Assembly (NCBI GenBank): GCA_003342895.1
Contig: PTFA01000032.1
Location: forward strand, 6,540,552-6,604,551
Direction of reading: 5' to 3'
DNA length: 64,000 bases
Source: Casuarius casuarius
Lineage: Eukaryota; Chordata; Aves; Casuariiformes; Casuariidae
Position 1 is the stretch's first letter; each line of letters starts with the position of its first letter. Shown here piece after piece: positions 10,678-20,178 of the stretch. The notes beneath the pieces are model-generated. The model saw nothing but the letters and a program-made list of their open reading frames with translations, made no database searches and was not told the DNA's origin. A program made the translations under genes and the position numbers.

Positions 10678-10756
10678 GTCATGGAACAGTTATGGTGGCT
10701 ATTATTAAAATGTTTTTGAAGTTCTAACAAGCAATAATTGACTCGAGTTCATATAG

Positions 10757-13192
10757 TTGCTGAATGAACTTGTGTTTGATCCTATACTGAGTTCTGTAGT
10801 TTTCCTGAAATGTGATGGACTTCCAGTTGTGCTAAACCTAATATGTTGTGCGTCTTGCATTGCGCAAGGAGGCATATATTCATGTATTCGTCTATTTTCT
10901 TGCACATGTATTTGCCACAAAAAGTTATTAAGATGTTTTCTGAGAGCTGACAATTATCCCCATGATTAGTCTTGGTAAAAGATATGCAAAATCTATCAGA
11001 ATTTCTATTTTGTCTTTTCTACTGTAACTTTTGTAAATGAGATAATTGTTGTTCCATGATACTAAGAGCCCAGTAAAGTTCTGATTTGTGTTGTTTCATT
11101 TACTAAATGTTACAATGTTGTGCATTGCTAATCTATTTTTCATAGGTAATGTCATGTTATGTAATGATGTATTATTACAGACCAGTGCTGCTTCAGCGAT
11201 AAAACTGCTTTCTTCTAGTGAATCTTACCAGATAGCAAATGGTATCCTTTATGACTTCTTAATATAGTTATATAATTTTTAGAAAGTTAAATCTTAGTAA
11301 AAAAAAAAAATCTATTTCAGTGTTCCATTGAGAACATAATTTTGCTCTATAGCTAAACTTTTAATACTGTGAATCCTTTTTTTAGAGGCATTTTAACTGT
11401 ACCTATTTCATATTACTGTGAATTTTCAGCTACCTATTTCTATTGAATGTTCTTATTCTTGCCCTCTCTCTCCGTTTACTTATTTTTCTCATCTTTATTC
11501 CTCACTTAAAACCTAACTTGTGAGGTTCATGTGCTTCCCTGACTTTCCCACCTCATCAGATCACTTCTGTGGCTTCTTGATGCAGCTTCGGGTTCCCCAA
11601 CCCAGCAGGAGTTGCAGGTGCACCTCCAGGTAGGCTTTCTGCTGATGGGAGTTTTATGTCTCACTTTATGGCTAAGCTGTAAGTTCAGTAAATCCTCCTG
11701 TTATTAGTAGCTCAATATGGTCAAGCAAGCTTTATAGCCTAGAATAATATAAAAGCATATGCCTAATTCTTTTGTTGTGCTCTCCTGTTGTTTAAATATT
11801 TTGTAAGACTTTAAAGCGGCAATGTATTGTACCTCATGGAACAAAGAATTTGACTTATGTAAACCTAATGTGTGGTTTGACATCTGTCAGCCCTAATGTC
11901 CAAAAGAAAAATGCACGTACATAAAAGATTAGTCAAGACAGGAAAAAAAAGGCAGATTGTGACACCAACTATAAATTTGAAAAAATCTAGTTCCAGTTGC
12001 AAACTTAATGTAGAGGCAGTTACTAAGGATATTAAACAAATGGTCAGTTATGATTTTACTTGGTTGTTTTCATTAATAAATAAATTCACATTTCCCAGTA
12101 TATTCCTATTACTTAATCTTTCTGGCTATATCTTCTGTCTCTTCATTTTCAACCAGCTCATTCTGTCGCCCTCTTTTTTTTATTTGTATGAAATTTTCTG
12201 TTCCCTGATTTTTACTACTCTTATCTGCAGTATCTCATTTCTTTCAGCATCTTTTCCTGAAGATCTCATGTTCTTTGTTACCATTTAACATATTTCATGG
12301 TAAGTCTAGTTAAAATCTTTTCATTTTTCCCAATAAAATTAACTATTTTAAGTAATGGGATTGAATCTTCACACATATTTCTTCCCTTCATATTAGTTAC
12401 ATGCATAAGTTAATTCTGCAGTGATGCCAAGTCTCTGTCATTGAAGAAAAGCTTAAGGCAAATATTACAAGTTTTTCATTCCAGCTAATTTGCTGGTTGT
12501 ATTTAACTGATGATTTATCAATCAGACAGAAAATAAAACTTTTGTAAAAAGGATCACTGACAGATTAAAACCCCTGAAGCATATTAGATGGATTTCATAA
12601 GATTCTGGAAAGCTAAAACAGTGTGTTGGATGTGAAATTGACTTAAGATTTAAGGACTTTATAATAGTCTGTCTTTGAAAGAGTTAAGGCCTGCTGTCTG
12701 GGCAGGAATTTTGGAGGGGATGGGAGCTGGTTTGCATTTTAAATACCCCATTTGAAAGCATAGAGAAAGCTTAGTATAGCGGAGACCAATTCAGTGTGCT
12801 GTAGAAGTCTCAGCTGGTGGGAGGAGGTTGTGCAGACCAACTACTGGCAGTATATAACCCAATAGCTCCTGAGGAAATCTGAACCAGTGTTTACAGTAAT
12901 GCTTTCCTATGCCTGAAGCTAAAGAAGATACTTCTAGATGAATATCAAATGAGTCCATTCATGGGTTACTTGTAATAGTAAAGCAGGTCAATTCACCAAG
13001 CCTGGACATTCTTTGAATGCGTAACTAGATGTTTCTACAGCTGACTTTGAAAAAAAATTACCATATTCATCAGTATCTCCAGGACAAGGTCTTGGAAAAA
13101 GGTGTAGACAAGAATGATGACTTAATGAAAAGTTTTTCAAATGATGAGTTTTTTCAAGGTAGCGATTACCCAAGAAAAGAGGTTAAAACACT
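10757..13192 (+). pseudogene. Unidentified exon-like cluster, possibly a second decayed gene
   Basis: Four or five open segments follow each other between PSMA8 and TAF4B. One at 11146-11241 has a strong acceptor (CTATTTTTCATAG) and a GT donor, and encodes NVMLCNDVLLQ and further residues to IAN. It joins in phase to 11560-11629 (acceptor CCACCTCATCAG, donor CAG|GTAGGC), which reads HFCGFLMQLRVPQ. A third at 11893-12042 has an acceptor and a GTCAGT donor but needs a frame change near 11929. It would join in phase to 13041-13192 (acceptor TTTCTACAG, donor AAG|GTAGTT). An upstream frame at 10757-10874 resembles a helical-repeat protein. I recognise no family. It could be a decayed gene, a transcribed non-coding unit or coincidence. 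Confidence 0.28.
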
Positions 13193-15287
13193 CAAGGTAG
13201 TTACAAAAGTAACTTCCCTTACATGTGTTGTAAACTTTTCAATTACAAAAATGAATTTTTTAAAAAATTCCAGATTCTGTGTTCTTTCCAATTCAGACTA
13301 AGTTTTGGCATTTCTCTTAGCTTCGGTAATGAAAACTGGATACAGGTAATTAATCAGGCCTCTATAGTAACACATTCTTGCAGTGTGGAAAAACAACTCT
13401 TCCTTTTATTTCCTGTGCAGTTTGATGGAATGATGGGTGTTATCTGCTTTGCTTGGAGAATACAGTTTTGGCACTCTTAGACCATTTTTTTAAGATGTGT
13501 ATATTTCTAAATCTTCTGAGCTTTGTTCAGTGTGGGTTTTTTTTTCTCTTTACTATCATTGGGCTATACCTTTTCCTGTGTTGTCTTTCACATCACTTCC
13601 TCTTTTACTTTTGCACTGTTTCTCACTCTGCTGTATTCTCTACTTCCTCTTTTCATAGTCTGCTATTCCTCCCAGCTTAACTACATACTCTTCTGTCTGC
13701 TGCACCTGTCTCTGTCTCTTCCAGATACGCTTTCACTCCTGAACATTCGCATATGAGTCTTAGAGATTCCTATAAAAGTTGAGTGGCCTCAAGAAGAGAA
13801 ATCTTGATCCTATGTGATAAATCATTTCTGTTCTTCCCTGAAGTTCTAAAAAAGCAGAACTTGTGTTGTGGACTGCATACCTTCCTCTGCATCCTATTCT
13901 GTCTGTGATCAGTCAGCATTGTTCTTTGTTTGCTGGAATTCAATTTTTCCTTTCTTCTGTTCTCTGAACATCCTTGGGCATGAGGGAGACATCTCACTAT
14001 CCTCTGGTTGTCACCTTATGCACATAACAGATTCATATGCAGAAGAACTGATTAATTTGCTCAGACTTGGCAAAGCTGTAAGGGGTGCAGAGACTGCCTC
14101 CCTCTTGCGTCACCCCATTGCCTCCTCTTCCATAGTCTTTCTAGTCTGCTCTTGACACGTTGAAACTGTAACCATTGCTGCTGCCTCTTTAGGATTTTGG
14201 ATGGAGTTCATTAAGGAATGGTAAGAGAATGCATGATGCAAAGAAACGAGAGCTATGATGATGATGCTTCTGAACACAGAAGCCATAAGAGAGAGAGAGC
14301 AAATACCCTGTTTGGATCCTAAAACAGTTTTTGATTTCTTAGATACAGATTTCTGTACCACTGTCTCTCTTCCCTGATGCACTGGAAATGAATGATTGCA
14401 GCACTTTATGCAACCTGTAAAAGTTTCCAGTATAATAATAGTGGTTATTCAGACAGCTAGTCCACACCACTTGTCTCTGTGTTAGTTGTTACCTTACAAG
14501 CTAAATTTTGGTGGGTAGAGTTACCTCTGTTGTGATCACACTAGAAATTAAGGTATGGCTATATGCTTTTAGTTATCACATGATTTCTCTTCAGTACCTG
14601 CCTCACCTGCTGCTGACAGTATTTTAAAGCAGCAATACTGTGAAATTGAGCAAAGCTGCAAATGAAAATGGTCAAAAAGAAGAGTGTTTCTTTGCTTCCT
14701 GCAGTTTGACAAACCTATGCATGGAACTATCCATCACTGCATAGAAAAAAGCTGCATTATCTTATGCATTCTGTTCACATTTTGCATCATTTTCAGTGTA
14801 TCTTCGAGTATTCGAATTTCTTGTATACATTTCTACCTGAAAAGCATAGTTGCAAAGGATGTCTAATACAAGAGGAGTTAATTTTTTTTTTGCAATATGC
14901 ACATTTTGTTGGATTTTGTGCTTCAGGTGCCACTATAATGAATTGTACACCAGGCCTTCATTTCATAGTCACTTGTACTGTTTAACTTGGGCAGATGAGC
15001 AATCCTCCATAAATTTATGAGTAAAGATTAAGCATGTGCATAAGTGTGCTTCAAAACCTACTGAAATTTAGCCCAACCTTAACTATGATAAGTAAAACCC
15101 TCAAAATAGATTTATTCAAGGTCATACTGACACCCCATCACACAAGCAAAGAAATTTCAGCTCTACTCCAAAAACTGTTTTTTTAAAAAAACTGTTTGTC
15201 TTACTGATATCTGTAACACGCTTACTTTACAAAGCGAGGGAGGTTGTATTTCCCTCCTCTCTCCCATTCACACAGCTTTTCTTTAAG
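13193..15287. other. Non-coding stretch upstream of TAF4B
   Basis: AT-rich DNA with a pyrimidine-rich stretch around 13500-13740. Short open frames are present but none is supported by composition or splice sites. I see no RNA gene or recognisable transposon. Confidence 0.6.
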
Positions 15288-15343
15288 CCAAGCCAAGAAC
15301 ACGAAGGTCAAACTAGATGACTTTGCCTCACTCGTTATTAAAG
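15288..15343 (+). other. Exon-like segment 0.9 kb before the TAF4B start
   Basis: A 56-base segment is bounded by an acceptor-like TTTTCTTTAAG and a near-consensus donor AAAG|GTAAGC. One frame is open throughout (KNTKVKLDDFASLVIK). It could be an upstream non-coding exon spliced into TAF4B, part of the unassigned cluster to its left, or chance. GGTCAAACTAGATGACTTT also loosely resembles a CR1 3' end. Confidence 0.2.
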
Positions 15344-15444
15344 GTAAGCGCTGCTTGAACCCCCGCCTGGCGACACGCTGAGCTCAGGTGAAGCGTTGCT
15401 CGTGAAACCGGGCGCCTCATTACGCTTTCTGAAGCTCCCTTCGG

Positions 15445-15468
15445 TTTTTTTTTTTTTTTTTTTTTTTT
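15445..15468. repeat. Poly(T) run
   Basis: Twenty-four consecutive T residues at the left flank of the CpG island. Confidence 0.95.
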
Positions 15469-15730
15469 GGCTGTAACCTTAACACCACCTAGAGTCCCCA
15501 ACGGCTTTCAGAGGGCTGGCGCAGGTAGCAGGGCCCGAAGGTGCAGCGGGAGGAGCAGACTCTAGGCGGCTTTTCTAGCCTTGCTGCGTCTAATGCGGTA
15601 ACGGATACTTGAAAAACTGAAGTTTAGTAAAATTTGCACTTTCGGCACTGACTACACGCGGGCGGCAACCGCTCACACCCGACCCTGACGCAACGCCCGC
15701 TCGGGCCGCCGCCAACTTCTCCTCAGCGCC

Positions 15731-16047
15731 GGCCCCGCCCCCGCTCCGCGCCGCCGCGCGGCCCCGCCCAATGGGGTTCGTCGGCCGTCGCCAATGGCGC
15801 GGCGGGGGGGAGCCGGGCCGCGGGCGCCGCGCGCCTCGGCGCCTGCGCCGCGGCTCCGCGTGGCGACATAAACATGGCAGGGGCGGCGGCGCGCCGCGGT
15901 AGGGGTCGCGCGCCGCGCGGGCTCTGAGCGCCGCCGGGCCGGGCCGGGCGCCGCCGCAGTAGCGCGCCGGCGGCGTGGGCCCGCCCGGCGGGAGGGGCGG
16001 GCCCGGCCCGGCCCCAGAGGCGAGGCCGGGGCCGCCGGACCCACGTG
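15731..16047 (+). promoter_or_regulatory. TAF4B: TATA-less TAF4B promoter elements
   Basis: Two CCAAT boxes at 15768-15772 and 15791-15795, 23 bp apart (NF-Y type), follow GC boxes GGCCCCGCCC at 15731-15740 and GGCCCCGCCC at 15760-15769. An NRF1-like GCGCCTGCGC at 15839-15848 differs by one base from the palindromic consensus. AACATGGC at 15871-15878 is YY1-like. A canonical E-box CACGTG is at 16042-16047. No TATA box precedes the leader. The motifs are seen directly; factor binding is inferred, and the start site cannot be fixed from sequence alone. Confidence 0.6.
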
Positions 16048-16076
16048 TGCGCCGCCGAGGAGCCGGCAGCGGCGGC

Positions 16077-16127
16077 ATGACCATGTGTTTTCGCGAGCGT
16101 GTCGGCGGCGGCCGGGGCAGCGCGTGA
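16077..16127 (+). CDS. Upstream ORF 1 in the TAF4B leader
   Basis: A 16-codon frame begins at ATG 16077 and ends at TGA 16125-16127, in the same phase as the TAF4B start. This stop sets the upstream limit of the main reading frame. A second ATG follows two codons later. It may lower translation of the main frame if the leader includes it, which depends on the unknown transcription start. Confidence 0.35.
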   Translation: MTMCFRERVGGGRGSA

Positions 16128-16149
16128 GCCTCTCCTGCCGCCCGCTGCT

Positions 16150-16227
16150 ATGCTGCGGGGCGGCGCGGGGCCCCCGGCGAAGCGGCAGCGCCCCCCGTCT
16201 CCCCCCGCCTCGCCTCCCCCTCCATGA
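16150..16227 (+). CDS. Upstream ORF 2 overlapping the TAF4B start by ATGA
   Basis: A 25-codon proline-rich frame starts at ATG 16150 and stops at TGA 16225-16227. The stop overlaps the first in-frame TAF4B ATG (16224) in an ATGA arrangement. That layout allows termination-reinitiation in principle, or could push ribosomes to the downstream ATG at 16257. Confidence 0.35.
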   Translation: MLRGGAGPPAKRQRPPSPPASPPPP

Positions 16228-16509
16228 GCGCCTCGGCGGCCGCCCCCCCGAGGCTGATGCCCGGCGGGGCCCCGGAGCAGACGGCCGCCGCTCCCCCCGC
16301 CAGCGCCGCCNNNNNNNNNNNNNNNNNNNNNNNNNNNNNNNNNNNNNNNNNNNNNNNNNNNNNNNNNNNNNNNNNNNNNNNNNNNNNNNNNNNNNNNNNN
16401 NNNNCGGCCGCCTCCAGCGGGGCGCGGGCGGCGGCGCCGCCGCCGGTGGCTCCCAAGGGGCCGCCTACGGCCACCATCCAGTTACCGGCCAACTTCCAGC
16501 TCCCCCCAG
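16224..16509 (+). CDS. TAF4B: TAF4B exon 1 (coding part)
   Basis: An Ala/Pro-rich N-terminus ends in the conserved TATIQLPANFQLPPG, which leads into the TAF4-family motif continued in exon 2. Donor G|GTAAGC, phase 1. A run of 94 N sits inside; if its size is right the frame is preserved across it. Alternative in-frame starts are 16224 and 16257. Confidence 0.9.
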
Positions 16510-19500
16510 GTAAGCGGGGCCGGGCTCGGGGCCGCGGCACGGGCGGGAAGCCGCTGGCGGCGCTTGCAGCGGGCGTCGAAGCCCGCCGGGGCTGCTCAAC
16601 TTTGAGCCGCGGCTCGCGCCGGCCGTTGCGACCGTTGAGCCCGTCGGTGGCCCCCCCCCAACCCCCGCCGGGGCGGGCCGCTGTGGGCGAGCTGCGGCGG
16701 GCTGCGGGCGAGCCGCCCTGCGCGCCGCTTTCTCTTTCGCAGGCTCCTGGGGGGGGGCGATGAGCTCTCGCCTAGGACCAAGTTTCGCCTGCCGGAGCGA
16801 GTCGGTGCGCGAAGGAGAAGCGGATCCGCGGGACGGGTGGCGCCGCCGCCTCTGGGGGCTCCTGGCCGGAGGGCGGCGGGCTGTCAGCAGAAGCGGTCGG
16901 ACCCGCGCTTGCAGCTGGCCGTTGCACCTGAGGGCTGGCGGTCAGCAGGCACGGCCGCTAAAGGCAGCGGGAAGCGCCTCGCCTTACCTGCGGGGAGATG
17001 AACTGAAGCCGCATTTAGAAGAGCGTGCGCTTGTTTGGGATCTTTCAGAGTTCCTTGCACTTACTGCCGCCTTGTTTCCTCAGTCTCTTGTGAGATGAGC
17101 TATCATTTCGCAGCTGGGGAAAAGCGAACAGCGGCCCGTGTGACAGAAGTGGAAGCCCCTTTGCTTCTCCAGTCTTTCCGTGCACAGTGAAAAATAGCTC
17201 ATGGTTATGTGAAACTGAGAAACTTGAGCTCACAGATGTGCTAAATATTTTGGCTTTTCTGCTTAAAACTTCTGTAAATTGGGGTATTTGTTTATCCTGC
17301 AGAGCACTAGTAACATAAAACATGCTTAATATCTTGACAATTGATCTGGAAGTCTCTGGATTAGACAACTTTTTATTTAGATTAGTTAGTGTAAGGGGCA
17401 AGGGATGAATAACTAAGTGGTTAAGTTACTTTAATTTGTAACTTAAAAAAATGGTTGAGGCTTTGGTGGAACTTAAGTTAAATGAGTAATGTGATAAAGT
17501 GTGAACGTGTGTTAACAACTAAAATAATTCACACTTAAACACCAATGTTACCATTTTTACACACACTCTAAACAAGTTACTTTGGATGAATTCTCTTCAC
17601 TGTTATGACCAGACTAATATGAATTCTTACTGAAACAAAATATTACTGTGCATAAGGAGTGTGATGAAGATGTTTAGAATAGTATTACATGTTGCCCTTT
17701 GAAATGCTTTTCTTCCAAAAAAAAAAAAAAACCCATGCATTGTCAAATAAAGCGTTTAGAGAGGCATCCCATACTTATGGATGTGTTTCCTACAGAGGCA
17801 AAGAAAAGATTAATGTGGAAACTATGGTGATGATAAATGAGTATGATTAAATACTTGTGATATTCACATAGGATTAGACAGGTGTTCCTACTTGCCCTTT
17901 CTCATAAGGGAAATAATATGCTATTAATTCTACACTTCCTGTTCTTCACTCTCGGACTGCATTTTAATGGTAAAAGAACAAAAAAAGACTTTGATTCTAC
18001 CAGTCTTGGAATCATTATATTGAGACCCCAAGATTTAATCACTTTATTGTTATATTGCTATTATTATTTTCTGCCAAGACAATTCCTTTGCTGGAACATC
18101 TGTTGCAGTTACTTTCAGGAAGGATGTTGTTTGGATGGATGGCTGATCTTGAAAATATGCACCAGGAGTGTAGGGATTCATGTATTTTTTCCACTTTTCT
18201 TGAACAAAATAAATAGGTGAAGGTATGGTCTGGGTATTCTCTTCCTCCTTTTAAGGAGTTGTATGAAGTTAAAATAAGTTTTAAAAATTGTCTTTAACTG
18301 GTAAGCTTCCTTTTAGATTTCTCAGCACTCGCATGATGTTATAATGTCTGAGTAGTCAGCAGTCAAAATCCTTGCAGAGTCTATATCCTTGCCAAGTTTC
18401 CACTCAAGTGAACCACTGTGAAAGTATACTAGGCTTTTTTTTTTTTTTTTTTTTTTAATATATATAATAGGGGCCCCTAAATCTTTGGGTTTTCTATCTA
18501 ATATTTTGCTGTTCTGGAATGTGTTGACGTTTGGTTAAACACCTCTTTCCACAAAGGTGAATTTTCATGCAAGTTACTTGTAGTTTGGGATCTTCCATAA
18601 GGATGTATGAGGCTTTTACTTTTTACTACTTGTGGAAAGCTCCAGTTACCAAAACTGTGGGCTTTTGTTTTGTTTTGTTGTTTGCTTGTTTGTTTTTCTC
18701 TCTTACTGGCTTGGTTTGATGATGTCAGGTTATGCCATTGAGTGTAACCTGACTGGTACTGAAGCAGTAGGCAGATGTAAGAAAATTAGTATTACACTTA
18801 GGTTGCATCAGCTTGTTCTGCTCCTGGGAGAAAAAACAGTGAAAGCAGACTTCATATTGAAAGTTTAGAAGTGCCAGTACTGTACAGTACTGTAAATTGA
18901 AAGTTACTGTATGGAGTTTCATACTTTGGAAGGAGTACAGAAATTATCACATACCAAAGGGAGCAGTGTAATTTGTTAAAATAATCATCCTAAGGACAAT
19001 CTAAAAGTGCTTTCTAGTTTGAGAAAGTGTTAATATTCTACCTCTGTCTTGCATATGAATTCATTTTTTGTTGAATAATAAAAGTCATTCAGAAATTCAA
19101 ATGCGAGATGTATAGCATTTAAGCTGCAAGTGTTAGTGTACCTAAAGAGGGTGGAATAAAAGACTAAGCTCTTAGGCTTGAGAAGTTCATATTTTGGATA
19201 AATTGCAAAATCTGGCGATGCAGGATAAAATAAACAAGAGTGTACGTGACTTTAAAATCATGGCATTCAACCTTTGGCATCCATGGAAGCTGTTAAGAAA
19301 AAATGCACACAGAAAGCATGCTCCTAACTCTGAAACTGAAGGGGTTTTTGTTTTTGAGGAAAAGATGTACAGCGCTGCTTTTCCTGTTGAGTAGTGTCAA
19401 GTGTTTGTAAAGTTATCTTGCAATTTTGATCAGGAATTCCTCATCTGCTTCTGTGGGGCTATCATTTGGGGAAAAGAGGCACATGGGGTGTATTTGTTTG

Positions 19501-20126
19501 CCCCCTTTGCTTGAAGGCCAGTGAGGGTTCTTGCATGTCATGAATTTAAGGCGTTCTTTTTCTTCCATATTCTATCTTCCTCTCCCTCTTGCCTAGGAAA
19601 AAGCCAGGAGTTGGGAAAATAAGTGACTGACAATCAGGTATGACTCTTTTTTCTGAGCACAGATTATACCAAATGCCAGGTCACCAAGTTACCCAAGGAA
19701 TCTTTGTCAATCACTGACCTTTGCAAGTTCTCCACTTCTAACAGAACCCACATTTGCTCATTAGTAACAAGGCTTTTTTATCTCCTGCCTGTATATTCCT
19801 GTACCAAATGCCAGTTTTATACTCAGTAACCAGCTGTTAGACTAGTGCTGTATACTCAAGGCATTCTTCTTTTGCTCTCAGGATATCTGCTGTGCTAGCA
19901 GTCATGAGGTTGGAGTCCTGGACTGCTTTATGGCCAGCCATGGTAGGTAGCATGTGGTAGGATTCCAGTTGGGAACTGCATCCTTTATGTGCCTAGAAGA
20001 GGACAGAGATTCTGCCTTTGAAGCTTCGGTTGTGGCCTTTTGACCTTAAATACAATCATCTCTTAGACTGAATGGTTTGGCTGCTGCTTCCTCCACAGAG
20101 GTTTTATATGGTTTACTGAAGAGACC

Positions 20127-20178
<52 letters not shown>

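Larger units (their letters stand above)
15480..17090. promoter_or_regulatory. CpG island spanning the TAF4B promoter and exon 1
   Basis: Base composition changes abruptly to very high G+C with abundant CpG, peaking at 15700-16740 and fading by about 17100. It covers the promoter, 5' leader, first coding exon and the start of intron 1. Such islands usually mark promoters that stay unmethylated in the germline. Edges are judged by eye. Confidence 0.93.

Noticed and set aside
14043..14077. Short open segment with an AG acceptor and a GTAAGG donor (EELINLLRLGKA)
   Set aside because: Too short to judge, and its phase does not fit the preceding candidate exon that ends at 13192.
15590..16540. Long GC-rich minus-strand frames of 164, 123 and 130 codons over the CpG island
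   Set aside because: High G+C leaves few stop codons. The products are low-complexity Arg/Ala/Pro/Gly with no recognisable domain, and one spans the assembly gap. They do not support a divergent gene.
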